DNA of 64,000 nucleotides from Anabaena cylindrica PCC 7122 (GCF_000317695.1 NC_019771.1:2050001-2114000), one strand, 5' to 3'. Positions 24,614 to 33,951 are shown, counted from the stretch's first letter. Numbers and translations are program-made. The notes: a model not told the origin generated them from the letters alone.

Positions 24614-25666
24614 ATGACTACTTCCTCAGTTCCTATAAATTGGTCTGTTTTGCTGCAACAATTATTAGACCGACAATCATTATCCCGTACTCAAGCAGCA
24701 GGGTTGATGCAAGGATGGATAAATGAAGCGATTCCCCCAGAGTTATCAGGAGCAATTTTAACAGCATTGCACTTCAAAGGCGTTTCTGCTGAAGAATTAA
24801 CAGGAATGGCTGAAGTATTAAAATCTCTATCTGCTGTAACCAGTACTCAGCACTCGGTACTCGGCACTTTAATTGATACCTGTGGGACTGGTGGAGATGG
24901 GGCATCAACTTTTAATATTTCTACAGCAGTGGCTTTTGTGGCTGCTGCTGCTGGTGTACCCGTTGCTAAACACGGTAGTCGTTCTGCCTCTAGTTTGACG
25001 GGAAGCGCTGATGTTTTAGAAGCATTGGGTGTTAATTTGAATGCTGCTGGTGATAAGGTGCAAGCAGCAGTAAAAGAGGTGGGAATCACCTTTTTATTTG
25101 CCCCTGGTTGGCATCCAGCAATGAAAGCAGTTGCACCGTTGCGGAGAAGTTTGAAGGTGCGGACTGTGTTTAATTTACTTGGCCCTTTGGTAAATCCCTT
25201 GCGCCCTACTGGACAAGTGATTGGGGTGTTTGATTCCCAACTGATAGAAACGATCGCTCAAGCATTAAACCAATTGGGAACACAAACGGCAATTGTACTG
25301 CATGGACGAGAAAAATTAGATGAAGCGGGGTTAGGGGATATTACTGATTTGGCAGTATTATCAAATGGTAAAGTACAGTTAACTACTGTCAATCCCCAAG
25401 AAATAGGTATCAAACCTGCGCCAATAGCAGCCTTGAAGGGTGGAGATGTCCAAGAGAATGCTCAAATTCTCAAGGACGTATTGCAAGGAAAGGGAACTCA
25501 AGCACAACAGGATGCAGTGGCGTTAAATGCTTCCTTAGCTCTACAAGTGGCTGGTGCAGTTCCGCTGCTGAACCATGCTCAAGGTGTGAGTTTAGCTAGG
25601 GAAATTTTACAAAGCGGTAGCCCCTGGAAAAAGTTGGCACAGTTAGTTGAATTCCTGCACGATTAA
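24614..25666 (+). CDS. trpD: anthranilate phosphoribosyltransferase
   Basis: Second step of tryptophan synthesis, joining anthranilate and PRPP. The 350 residues contain DTCGTGGDGASTFNIS (PRPP and Mg site), KHGSRSASS, the anthranilate-site region and FNLLGPLVNPLRP. The 3' 71 bp overlap the convergent aspartic-protease gene. No other trp genes lie near, as usual in cyanobacteria. Confidence 0.95.
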   Translation: MTTSSVPINWSVLLQQLLDRQSLSRTQAAGLMQGWINEAIPPELSGAILTALHFKGVSAEELTGMAEVLKSLSAVTSTQHSVLGTLIDTCGTGGDGASTFNISTAVAFVAAAAGVPVAKHGSRSASSLTGSADVLEALGVNLNAAGDKVQAAVKEVGITFLFAPGWHPAMKAVAPLRRSLKVRTVFNLLGPLVNPLRPTGQVIGVFDSQLIETIAQALNQLGTQTAIVLHGREKLDEAGLGDITDLAVLSNGKVQLTTVNPQEIGIKPAPIAALKGGDVQENAQILKDVLQGKGTQAQQDAVALNASLALQVAGAVPLLNHAQGVSLAREILQSGSPWKKLAQLVEFLHD

Positions 25667-26657
25667 TTTCTGAGTGTTGTTGGGGACGGAATTCGACGAC
25701 ATTGCGTTTGATAGTAACGTCGTAGTTGCCAAAAAAGTCATGTCCTAGGAGTCCTGTCTCTAGTTCCACACCAGCGATCGCAACTGGAACTTTATTCACC
25801 ATTACCCCCCCAACTTCCATCGAATCCAGATAACCAACCGGAAATTCCACAGATTTGGAACTGACGGTATTAGCCCTAGCTTTCCCCACTGGTACTACAC
25901 CCAAAGCGTTTGCTACCTGTTGAGTGATTACAGTCCCACTTGCCCCTGTATCTACGATCATCTCAAATCGCTGTCTACCATTAAAGGTAACTTCTACAAT
26001 GGGTGTGCCACCAAGTCGCCGCTTAATAGGTGCTACAAATACCTCGTTATTTTGGGCGAGGAGTTCCGATGAAGGGAAAATCGGCTGGGGTGGTGGTAGC
26101 GGTTGCACTTGTCTAGAGGGGAGGGGAGTTGAGTAACGTTGTAATTTGGGTTTTGGTTGGGGAACAACAACAACTACCTTTTGCCTGGGTATAACTGGAG
26201 ATGCGACGCTGTTAGGATTGGCTTTCTGTCTGGCTAATTGAACCTGACGTTGATATTCGGCAATTTGTCTTTGCGCGAAGGGAAAATTGGGGCTGTCTTG
26301 TCGTACCTGTTTCAAAAGAGCGATCGCATCCTGAAACTGACTCGCCACCAAATTCCAATCATCTGAAGATTGAGCAGATTTACTAATATTTAACCCTCCC
26401 GTAGCCTTATCCAGCGCCAATTCTAAAGCACTTGGTTCAGTCACTGAATCTTTTGTTTGCTGTGGTTTTGGGACGGCTGGCAACAGCATTGGCTTCCTGG
26501 TAGGCGGCTGTACAGCTGCCAAATTACCAATAGGCCCAGATTGCTTATCACCATCGGTCGCCGTTATCTGTTTGTTTTCACTACAGGCAACAGTCGCAAC
26601 AGCTAGACTACCGGAGAGAAAAATTAGGGCTGCGCGGGATAAAAAAGACTCAAGCAT
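25596..26657 (-). CDS. retropepsin-like aspartic protease, lipoprotein
   Basis: About 353 residues from ATG 26657. It begins with a lipoprotein-type signal (LIFLSGSLAVATVACSE), then a helical/Pro-rich linker with EYQRQVQLARQKANP and PLPPPQPIFPSS. The C-terminal clan AA protease domain has the catalytic IVDTGASGTVI and GLLGHDFFGNYDVTI. The last 20 or so residues are encoded antisense to the end of trpD, beyond the usual VVEFRP end, suggesting loss of an original stop. Confidence 0.82.
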   Translation of the reverse strand: MLESFLSRAALIFLSGSLAVATVACSENKQITATDGDKQSGPIGNLAAVQPPTRKPMLLPAVPKPQQTKDSVTEPSALELALDKATGGLNISKSAQSSDDWNLVASQFQDAIALLKQVRQDSPNFPFAQRQIAEYQRQVQLARQKANPNSVASPVIPRQKVVVVVPQPKPKLQRYSTPLPSRQVQPLPPPQPIFPSSELLAQNNEVFVAPIKRRLGGTPIVEVTFNGRQRFEMIVDTGASGTVITQQVANALGVVPVGKARANTVSSKSVEFPVGYLDSMEVGGVMVNKVPVAIAGVELETGLLGHDFFGNYDVTIKRNVVEFRPQQHSEINRAGIQLTVPTFSRGYRFVKFP

Positions 26658-27044
26658 AATGACTTTCAGGTTAACCGCCCTGGCTCTCTCCAAGTGTACC
26701 CCTCCCAAAGAAAAAGATGCTCTAGCTTGAATTATTTAATTTTTAATTAATTTCGGTAATCACCTGGACAAACATCTCTAATTTGTAGGTAATTTATTTT
26801 TTGGTATTCCCTTGATACTTTCAAGTTTAAAAACCTAAAATTCTAAATTTCGCAGTTTTTGTCAATGATCATCAATTATTGACTAATGACCATTGACTAA
26901 TGACTAAGTAACTAAGAGAACTCCACAAAAAAGATGATCCAATCTTGAGGGATGGGCATCCTGCCCGTCCTTGTATTATTAGCAGGCTTTCGGTCTGCAC
27001 CACAAGAAATTTTGGGATATTTTTTATTTGGAAGTCTCTAATAC
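26658..27044. other. intergenic region with repeats
   Basis: No gene is seen. A TGACTAA/TGACCAT heptamer tandem run lies at about 26870-26907 and the MITE-like element at 26915-27039 abuts the 3' end of rpmA. Confidence 0.5.
26915..27039 (+). repeat. MITE-like repeat family F, copy 1
   Basis: A 125-bp unit that starts AGAGAACTCCACAAAA and ends TTTTATTTGGAAGTCTCT, imperfect terminal inverted repeats. A second copy with the same ends but a different interior lies at 28161-28270 in the same orientation. The pair brackets rpmA-rplU. Confidence 0.7.
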
Positions 27045-27323
27045 TTAACTTGCTAATGCTTCAACAGCAACAACTGGATAAACACTCACTTTTTTCCGGG
27101 TTTTGCCCTTTCTTTCAAAGGTAACTACACCATCAACTAAAGCAAACAGAGTATCATCGTTGCCGATACCGACATTATTACCAGGGTGAATTTTAGTACC
27201 GCGCTGACGGATAAGAATATTGCCCGCACGTACAACTTGACCACCAAAGCGTTTTACGCCCAGACGTTGAGCATTAGAATCACGACCGTTACGTGTACTA
27301 CCAGTTCCCTTCTTATGAGCCAT
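27045..27323 (-). CDS. rpmA: 50S ribosomal protein L27
   Basis: A component of the peptidyl transferase region of the 50S subunit. The 92 residues open MAHKKGTGSTRNGRDS and continue RLGVKRFGGQ and GNILIRQRGTKIHPG, the family signature. It does not have the cleaved N-terminal extension of Firmicutes L27. It lies 31 bp after rplU on the same strand and forms the usual L21-L27 pair. Confidence 0.97.
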   Translation of the reverse strand: MAHKKGTGSTRNGRDSNAQRLGVKRFGGQVVRAGNILIRQRGTKIHPGNNVGIGNDDTLFALVDGVVTFERKGKTRKKVSVYPVVAVEALAS

Positions 27324-27354
27324 AATTTCCTCTTAATTTATTTACTTCTGTTTA

Positions 27355-27765
27355 TTATTCAGCAGCAACAGCTTCTTCAACAGGAGCGCTGTCCACAATA
27401 TTGGGAGTTTCCGCAGTGGTTGGTGCTTCTTCATACACCAAAACCGCACCGTTGAGGTTAATGGAGTTAATCAAAAGTCTGGTGATTTCCTGGCGATGTC
27501 CACGTTTTTTGCGGGTTTTCTTCTTCGGCTTCATTTTATAGACCAGGACTTTACGACCTCTAAAGTGCCGCATAACCGTCCCCTCTACAGTTGCACCTGC
27601 TACTAGTGGCTGCCCAATAGAGACTTCCCCTTCGTGCTGCACCAGTAATACTGCGTCTATTGTAACTTTTTCATCTGGTTCGACACTCAGCAGCTCAATA
27701 TCGTAAAATCGACCCGCTTCGACTTTAATCTGTTTGCCACCAGTTTCAATAATTGCGTAAGTCAT
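27355..27765 (-). CDS. rplU: 50S ribosomal protein L21
   Basis: A 23S rRNA-binding 50S protein. ATG 27765 (MTYAIIETGGKQ) is preferred over a Met 57 bp upstream because AAGGA lies about 7 bases before it and the family starts here. The 136 residues include a C-terminal extension (TAETPNIVDSAPVEEAVAAE) beyond bacterial L21, as is common in cyanobacteria. The basic core MKPKKKTRKKRGHRQ is intact. Confidence 0.96.
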   Translation of the reverse strand: MTYAIIETGGKQIKVEAGRFYDIELLSVEPDEKVTIDAVLLVQHEGEVSIGQPLVAGATVEGTVMRHFRGRKVLVYKMKPKKKTRKKRGHRQEITRLLINSINLNGAVLVYEEAPTTAETPNIVDSAPVEEAVAAE

Positions 27766-27959
27766 CGAGTTGTCCTTGAAGTTGCCGTACAGGTAGCTGG
27801 CTTTTATCTCCTGTAGAGACAATGTTTTTAGCTTTTTATCGCTTTTGCCAGCTTTTTAAGAATGTCTACCTGATCCGAGCAGGAATTAGACAGACAATCT
27901 AATATTTTACTGTAATCAATACCATTAAGTCAAGTAAATTAATAATTAAGAAATTTTGT

Positions 27960-28077
27960 CTGCAAAATTTGACCTTATCACCGGAATCGTGAAGTTTGCC
28001 TGTGTAGTTAGCACAGACACAGACAGAAAAAAATTTTACACATCTGAGCAGCCGCTAGAGTTGCTCAGATTTTTTTT
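27960..28077 (+). ncRNA. candidate small RNA ending at an orphan terminator
   Basis: A CTGTG/CACAG stem (28000-28016) is followed by an A-rich single-stranded segment and then a perfect 9-bp stem ATCTGAGCA/TGCTCAGAT (28042-28070) with eight T residues. No plus-strand gene lies upstream; rplU points away. The shape is that of a short trans-acting RNA, but the sequence is not one I recognise and the 5' end is a guess. Confidence 0.4.
28042..28077 (+). terminator. intrinsic terminator without an obvious gene
   Basis: The stem ATCTGAGCA/TGCTCAGAT has an 11-base loop, and the T run occupies 28070-28077. The structure is strong by inspection. Confidence 0.75.
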
Positions 28078-28160
28078 AGCTTCTATTATAGAATCTGATT
28101 CGGTTAAGATAAACCGTAGAGGCACTATATCAACAATATTTAAGTAAAAAATACAATCTT

Positions 28161-28270
28161 AGAGAACTCCACAAAATAAATTACGCAATTTCACTCCAAT
28201 CAAAACTACTTTTTCCTCTCCCTGCACCCTGCTTTCCAAACAATGGCATACTTTTTATTTGGAAGTCTCT
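28161..28270 (+). repeat. MITE-like repeat family F, copy 2
   Basis: Has the same ends as copy 1 at 26915 (AGAGAACTCCACAAAA and TTTTATTTGGAAGTCTCT) with an unrelated interior. It ends 7 bp before the nucleotidyltransferase start. Confidence 0.7.
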
Positions 28271-28277
28271 TAAATAG

Positions 28278-29399
28278 ATGCCGTACCGAAACTTACCCAT
28301 GAGGTTTATGAAAAGAATAGAAGTTGAACAAAGAACTATTTTTGTAGGTTTGGCTGGTAGTCACGGCTATGGCTTAAATCGTCCTGATTCAGATTATGAC
28401 TATCGAGGAGTATTTATTGCCCCTAAGCGTTACTATTTAGGATTTGATAGTATAGAGCAAAAAGATACAGGTTGGGATGAACCAGGCATTTTTCCGTTTA
28501 TAGATGGCAATCAAGATACAGTAATTTATGAACTTAGAAAAGTTTTGCATTTACTCGCAGGAGCAAATCCCAATGTTTTAGAATTGCTCTGGTTGCCCAC
28601 CTATCCTATGATCACAAAAATTGGTGAGTATTTAATTAAAAACAGGCAAATATTTTTAAGTAAAAAAGTTAAACATACTTATTCTGGTTATGCTTTTGCC
28701 CAAATAAAAAAAATGGAAACCCATCGCAAGTGGTTGTTAAATCCACCAGCCAAAAAACCCATCCCCTCTGATTTTGGCATAGAAGATGAAACCCCACTAA
28801 GCAAAGATGAGCTAAATGCTTTTTTGGAATATCTTTATATCTTAATTAAAGGAAAAATTGAATTTCTAGAAGAATCTGAACAATTATATAAATTACTGAC
28901 AGCCGATGTTGATTTTAAAGGTTTATTGAAACAATATACCTTAACCGATGCAGCTTTAGAATATACACAAAATTTAACCAATAGCCGCAAAGACTTTATT
29001 CGGCTACTGCAAAAAAGTCAAAGTTATCAAATCGCCTTAAGAGAATGGAAAGCTTATCTATCTTGGCAGGAAAATAGAAATCCGGCTAGGGCAGAAATGG
29101 AGAAAAATTCTGGTTATGACTTAAAACATGGGATGCACTGTATTAGATTACTACGCAGTGGCTTGGAAATATTACAGCAAGGAGAAGTAATTGTAGATAG
29201 AAAAATAGCTGGTGATGTTGATGATTTAAAAGCTATTCTCAGAGGAGATTATACCTATGATCAATTAATGAAAATGGCTGAGAATTTAGTTGCTCAAATG
29301 GATATTTTTTATGAACAATCAACTCTACCTCATAAACCTGATTTAGAGCAAATTAATAGTTTGTGTATGGAATTAGTTGAAATGCAAGGTTGGCAATAA
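28278..29399 (+). CDS. predicted nucleotidyltransferase (Pol-beta superfamily)
   Basis: 373 residues. The N-terminal nucleotidyltransferase motif GLAGSHGYGLNRPDSDYDYRG (about residues 25-45) has the Gly-Ser pair and spaced acidic residues needed for metal-dependent nucleotidyl transfer. It resembles the YcgL-type predicted nucleotidyltransferase family. The rest is helical. The first 10 residues may be artefactual, since Met9 or Met12 could also start it. No HEPN or antitoxin partner lies next to it. Substrate unknown. Confidence 0.75.
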   Translation: MPYRNLPMRFMKRIEVEQRTIFVGLAGSHGYGLNRPDSDYDYRGVFIAPKRYYLGFDSIEQKDTGWDEPGIFPFIDGNQDTVIYELRKVLHLLAGANPNVLELLWLPTYPMITKIGEYLIKNRQIFLSKKVKHTYSGYAFAQIKKMETHRKWLLNPPAKKPIPSDFGIEDETPLSKDELNAFLEYLYILIKGKIEFLEESEQLYKLLTADVDFKGLLKQYTLTDAALEYTQNLTNSRKDFIRLLQKSQSYQIALREWKAYLSWQENRNPARAEMEKNSGYDLKHGMHCIRLLRSGLEILQQGEVIVDRKIAGDVDDLKAILRGDYTYDQLMKMAENLVAQMDIFYEQSTLPHKPDLEQINSLCMELVEMQGWQ

Positions 29400-29450
29400 A
29401 GCATAGAGTAATAATATCTAAAAACACAGCAACTCCTTATCCTCTCCCCG

Positions 29451-29477
29451 TCTCTGCGCCTCTGCGTGATATAAATC
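29451..29477. repeat. CTCTGCG-type dispersed repeat, copy near the pxcA-like gene
   Basis: A TCTCTGCGCCTCTGCGTGAT unit with an ATAAATC end, one base different from the copy downstream of hypF. It is followed at 29503-29516 by GCAATCTGCTGTAT, like one end of repeat family A. Confidence 0.65.
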
Positions 29478-29608
29478 ATCCTGCATTTATACAACACCCA
29501 CTTGCAATCTGCTGTATATTGCCATAGTTAAAAAATCTGCAATTAGCTCCTAACTATTGCCAATAATAATTTAAAATAAAAGTTTGTTCATATCTTAAAA
29601 TATCTGCG

Positions 29609-30871
29609 ATGAAAGAGTCATATTTTATCCAAAATGTAAGATTAATTCGCCAAAAAACTACAGAATACTGGCGTTTTTTTAATCGCTGGTTTTTCAATAC
29701 TCCAGAAAGAGCTATCTTAGAAGCTTATCAAGCTGCTCAAGCGATTCAAAATATTGAAGTTAACCAGTTTAATGGCAAAAAAATTGCTCCCGAATCAGAG
29801 AATTATACCGAAAATGTGATGGCTTTCTGGCAGGGAAATCTGAATAGAAATTTAGCTATTATTAAAGTGAGATTAGCAGAATTTCAATTAGGAAGTAAAT
29901 TAGTCAATACTACAGATACAGAATTATTAGAAAAGCTTAAGTTTATTGATGAAGTCATATGCAAGTATATCGCACACAATGAAATAAATACTTCAATATT
30001 ACAAATTAATCTTCAAACAGTTGAACCCGATACAAATTCATCTGATATAGATATTATTAAAGCACCATTTACATCTCAAAAAACTGGTGTATTACCGAGA
30101 TCAATTGGTAAAACAGTTAGTAAAATAACTAACGAATTTACACCAAAAGCAGAAGCAGAATTTGTCAGAAACTATCGGATTTCTAGAAATAGGACGAGAA
30201 GATCAATCAAATTTTTATTAATGCTGATTATTGTACCGCTATTAACTCATCATTTTTCTAAGCAACTATTAGTAATTCCTTTAGTAGAACACGTTAGAGG
30301 TGAAAATACAGTTCAAATTTTTATGAATTCGGAAATGGAGGAAAAAGCACTCCATGAATTAAAGAATTTTGAAAATTTATTAAAAATGAAAACTCTACTG
30401 CAACAAACACCAGAAATTTCACCAGAAAACATTACAGCACAGGTTAAAAATAAAGCCTTGGAGGTAGCAAAAGATTTTCGCAATCAAAGCAGCAGTGCTA
30501 TTAGTAATGTCTTTGCTGATTTAATATCACTAATTTCCTTTGCTATAGTTGTTGCTTTCAATAAAAAAAATATTATATTTTTTCAATCTTTTATAGATGA
30601 AATTGTCTACGGGTTAAGTGACAGTGCTAAGGCTTTTTTGATTATTTTGCTGACAGATATGTTCGTTGGTTTTCACTCACCACATGGGTGGGAAATCCTT
30701 CTGGAAGGAATAGCCAAACATTTGGGTTTATCCGCAACTAGAAGCGGAATTTTTCTATTTATTGCTACATTTCCAGTAATTTTAAATACTATATTTAAAT
30801 ACTGGATATTCCGTTATCTTAGTCGCTTATCTCCTTCAGCATTAGCTACATTGAAAGAAATGGATGAATGA
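29609..30871 (+). CDS. pxcA: PxcA/CemA family proton extrusion protein
   Basis: 420 residues. The N-terminal half is soluble and helical. The C-terminal half has about four membrane helices: SIKFLLMLIIVPLLTHH, VFADLISLISFAIVV, LIILLTDMFVGFHSPHGWE and SGIFLFIATFPVIL. This is the PxcA (CotA)/chloroplast CemA pattern, involved in light-dependent H+ extrusion and indirectly CO2 uptake. The FHSPHGWE motif is conserved in the family. It is transcribed alone. Confidence 0.85.
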   Translation: MKESYFIQNVRLIRQKTTEYWRFFNRWFFNTPERAILEAYQAAQAIQNIEVNQFNGKKIAPESENYTENVMAFWQGNLNRNLAIIKVRLAEFQLGSKLVNTTDTELLEKLKFIDEVICKYIAHNEINTSILQINLQTVEPDTNSSDIDIIKAPFTSQKTGVLPRSIGKTVSKITNEFTPKAEAEFVRNYRISRNRTRRSIKFLLMLIIVPLLTHHFSKQLLVIPLVEHVRGENTVQIFMNSEMEEKALHELKNFENLLKMKTLLQQTPEISPENITAQVKNKALEVAKDFRNQSSSAISNVFADLISLISFAIVVAFNKKNIIFFQSFIDEIVYGLSDSAKAFLIILLTDMFVGFHSPHGWEILLEGIAKHLGLSATRSGIFLFIATFPVILNTIFKYWIFRYLSRLSPSALATLKEMDE

Positions 30872-31158
30872 TATTTCGTGAATATAATATATTTTATATT
30901 TCTCCGTATTCCCTGCGGTTAAATTATTTTAACATATGATGTGGAAACTCTATAGCAATTTTATCCAGATATCAACAATTTTTCATGAATCCAGAGAAAG
31001 ATTTAGTGCAAATTCTCAAGTTATCTGCTACTAATTAGTGTTGGTGATTACTTTTACGGCTACCGACAAAAGTAATTAAAAATACAAATGTATAATGCAC
31101 TATTAAGCATTACCTTCAGCACCCAGATCAATTTAGAAATTTACTTCTTTTTAAGCTT
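30872..31158. other. intergenic region, nothing recognised
   Basis: 287 bp of AT-rich sequence with no convincing hairpin or repeat. It presumably holds the promoter of the MltA-like gene. Confidence 0.3.
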
Positions 31159-32445
31159 ATGAGTATCTTCTGCAATCGTAAATTCCAAATCACAGCAGGT
31201 ATTGCTAGTTTCTTAGTAGTTAGTTTGGCTCATCAACATTTATATGCACAGCCAGAACCTCAGCAAATTAATACATCTAACTTAAGCATAATCCAGTCTG
31301 AGAAAAATATTAAAACTCAATCTCCTCTGAATGAAACGCCACTGAATTATTTAACTAATCAGCCCATATCTGAGTTAAATATTACTCAAAATACCCAAGC
31401 TACATCTATATTCTATTCTGTGATTGATGAATGGAAAAAATATAAATATAGTGTAAATGGTAAGCACGTTTTAAAACCAGCAAAGTTACCAACTACAAAA
31501 ATTAATTTTAATCAAGCAGATTTATTAACGGTTCTCACTAATACGAGAAAATATTACCAAGATTATGCTAAAGCAGACCCAGATATTTCTCGCAATGGAT
31601 TATTATTAAGCCAAGGAGTTACAGTCGAAGATATTATCAAAACCTTGGATTTTATGATTGTAGTTTTACAGGAGGATATTAGTAATAATCGCGCCACTCG
31701 TTTAGAAGATCCGAATTTTATTAATGCTAATTTTCGAGTGATCAAATGGTCAGCTTATAATCCTGAACAACCCAAACAAAAACAACTGAGAATTACAAAA
31801 TATGCTGTTTTTACTCATCCTGGCTCTCGGACAAAAACAGCTAAATATAATACACCAATTTATAGTTTAAAAGAAAATTATGCTGCTGATAATTTCTATA
31901 CTAAATATAGCAAGCAGGATGTTTTAAAAGGTATTTATGAACCTGGGGGTAAAGAATTTGGTAAAGTTGAGCCTCTAGCATATTTAACCCGCGAAGGTTT
32001 AGAAGAAGCTTTGATGCAGGGAACAATTCTTATTAATTTTATAGATGGTTCAAAAGACTTTTTTAACGTGGATAGAAACAATGGCATATCTTATGTGAGA
32101 GGCTTAAAAGCCACATCGCAAAAGCGTTATTGGTATTTTAGAAAAGTTGATGCAATCAAAGGTTATGGACACAATATAAATGCTAAAATATCAATCAAAC
32201 CAGGCGTTACTTTTGCTGGTGATGTCCTGAATATTGGTTTAGGCCGGGTGATTGTGATGGAGTATAATCAAGGTGGCACAAAACGTCTACAAATGGGAGT
32301 AATTGCAGATACAGGTGGAGCGTTTTTACCCAATCTTGGACAACTCGATTTTTTAGCGGGTATTTTTGAGAATAAAAAAGATTTTTGGCAGCATATTCAG
32401 CAATTACCCTCCTATGCTACCGCATATATTTTGGTGAAGAAGTAA
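31159..32445 (+). CDS. secreted MltA/3D-domain-like protein
   Basis: 428 residues with a signal peptide (ITAGIASFLVVSLAHQHLYAQ). The central and C-terminal parts follow the layout of MltA lytic transglycosylases: EPLAYLTREGLEEALMQG, a DFFNVDRNNG strand, then a 3D-like DTGGAFLPNLGQLDFLAGIF with two Asp. MltA proteins cut peptidoglycan glycan strands. Similarity is recognised by pattern only, so catalytic competence is uncertain. No close partner gene. Confidence 0.55.
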   Translation: MSIFCNRKFQITAGIASFLVVSLAHQHLYAQPEPQQINTSNLSIIQSEKNIKTQSPLNETPLNYLTNQPISELNITQNTQATSIFYSVIDEWKKYKYSVNGKHVLKPAKLPTTKINFNQADLLTVLTNTRKYYQDYAKADPDISRNGLLLSQGVTVEDIIKTLDFMIVVLQEDISNNRATRLEDPNFINANFRVIKWSAYNPEQPKQKQLRITKYAVFTHPGSRTKTAKYNTPIYSLKENYAADNFYTKYSKQDVLKGIYEPGGKEFGKVEPLAYLTREGLEEALMQGTILINFIDGSKDFFNVDRNNGISYVRGLKATSQKRYWYFRKVDAIKGYGHNINAKISIKPGVTFAGDVLNIGLGRVIVMEYNQGGTKRLQMGVIADTGGAFLPNLGQLDFLAGIFENKKDFWQHIQQLPSYATAYILVKK

Positions 32446-32565
32446 AAAGCCTCAAGCCAGATATTAGGGCGATCGCTTTTAACCATAAAGAGAATTGGAG
32501 TGCGATCGCGTACAGCGCAACCTAGGCGCTGTTAAAATTAAAGAGGTTTGAGAAGGCATAAAGCT

Positions 32566-33123
32566 ATGACTATTGCAGCAATTAAACCCACAACTATCGC
32601 AGAATTTTTGCAATTGCCAGAAACAGAACCTGCTTCTGAATTTATTCATGGACAAATCACACAGAAACCAATGCCTCAAGGGGAGCATAGCCAACTTCAG
32701 ATCGATCTATGCGAAACTATTAATCAAATTACTAAACCTCAAAAAATTGCCAAAGCTTTTCCAGAACTACGCTGTGTTTTTGGTGGGTTAGCGATCGTTC
32801 CAGATATAGCCGTATTTCGTTGGGAACGAATCCCTCGGTTGCCATCAGGACGCATCGCCAATCGTTTTGAAATCCATCCAGATTGGGCTATTGAAATTCT
32901 GTCTCCCGATCAGAGATATAAACAAGTCCTAGCCAAATTATTACACTGTGCTGAGTATGGTACTGAGTTTGGTTGGTTGCTTGATCCTGAAGATGAGAGT
33001 ATTTTAGTAGTAGATAGCGATCGCCGAGTTAGGGAACTTAAAAATAGCGATCGCTTACCAGTTCTGACAGGGATTGAATTAGATATAACTGTTCAAGAAG
33101 TATTTAGCTGGTTAAATTTATAA
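32566..33123 (+). CDS. Uma2 family protein (DUF820, PD-(D/E)xK fold)
   Basis: A 185-residue protein from ATG 32566. The Uma2 pattern is TIAEFLQLPETEPASEFIHG, then VPDIAVFRW and DWAIEILSPDQR with the acidic residues of a restriction-endonuclease-like core, and KLLHCAEYGTEFGWLLDPE. The family is very abundant in cyanobacteria and its role is unclear. The upstream spacer and gene contain several GCGATCGC octamers. Confidence 0.88.
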   Translation: MTIAAIKPTTIAEFLQLPETEPASEFIHGQITQKPMPQGEHSQLQIDLCETINQITKPQKIAKAFPELRCVFGGLAIVPDIAVFRWERIPRLPSGRIANRFEIHPDWAIEILSPDQRYKQVLAKLLHCAEYGTEFGWLLDPEDESILVVDSDRRVRELKNSDRLPVLTGIELDITVQEVFSWLNL

Positions 33124-33261
33124 CATTGCCATACACGCAAAAAGCCCATGATAGCCTAAAAAATGCTACCCATGAGCTATATCAACTTATTTAGCTGACA
33201 ATGACAAAGCAAATAACTTGCTGAAAGTTGATAATACTAGAAATTTAGAAAGATATTCTTA

Positions 33262-33732
33262 TTATTCCTCCTCTTCTTCTTCTTCGTCTTCATATTCCTC
33301 GAAGACTTCATCTATCAGTTCTTCTGCTCGCTCATCGGAAATCTTCAATATTTCCTGAAGTTCAAAGAGATACTCTTGCTCTGCGTCGAGTGTGTCTTCA
33401 TCCATACCTACGACTAAGAGCGCAGTGACGTATGCAATTTCACGGTAATCCTTATCTGGTAAAGATGCGATCGCACCAGCAATGAGATTTGCTACTTCTG
33501 TTTCTTTAATCACTGTGTTGACTTTTGCTGTCAACTTGTCAAAGTCTTTCTCCGCGTAATCTTCAAACATTCCAATACCATCAAACATTTCCGGTAATGG
33601 ATATTCTTCGGTGGAAATAATCCCTTCACCATCAGCAGCGGCTGAAAAGAGTCCAATGATGGCAAGTGCTACTTCTGGTTCTAGCTTCACAGCAGTGCTA
33701 CTGGGGCTGTTGAGCAACTGACTTTTAGACAT
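33262..33732 (-). CDS. TerB-like acidic protein
   Basis: 156 residues from ATG 33732, which follows AAAGGATC; an upstream Met lacks a ribosome site. The all-helical core (VALAIIGLFSAAADGEGIISTEEYPLP) resembles the tellurite-resistance TerB fold with its acidic metal-binding loop. The protein ends in a run of Asp/Glu (EEYEDEEEEEEE). The relation to tellurite is not established; TerB-like proteins are often generic stress or metal proteins. Confidence 0.6.
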   Translation of the reverse strand: MSKSQLLNSPSSTAVKLEPEVALAIIGLFSAAADGEGIISTEEYPLPEMFDGIGMFEDYAEKDFDKLTAKVNTVIKETEVANLIAGAIASLPDKDYREIAYVTALLVVGMDEDTLDAEQEYLFELQEILKISDERAEELIDEVFEEYEDEEEEEEE

Positions 33733-33951
33733 GATGATCCTTTGGATTGAGCTAATTTCTAAGATTCCCAAATCATTGCAGAAAATCACAGAGACTGTTA
33801 CTTTTTTTCATACAACTAACCTACAGGGATAATTTTTTAACACCAAGGTAATATTTTATTAATTAATTTGGTGAAAATTTCTACTATCACAAAAATGTAA
33901 ATATGTCAACAAAAGGGCGCATTGCAATACGCCCCTACTGAAGTTCAGAAT

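Larger units (their letters stand above)
27766..28277. other. rplU upstream region with orphan structure
   Basis: A 512-bp spacer. It should contain the rplU promoter and leader (minus strand). The plus strand shows a two-hairpin unit with an intrinsic terminator (27999-28077), and 28161-28270 is a MITE-like copy. A 63-residue plus-strand frame through the terminator looks non-coding. Confidence 0.5.

Noticed and set aside
27956..28147. 63-residue plus-strand frame upstream of rplU
   Set aside because: It runs through the orphan terminator and has no family similarity; the region is better explained as RNA structure.
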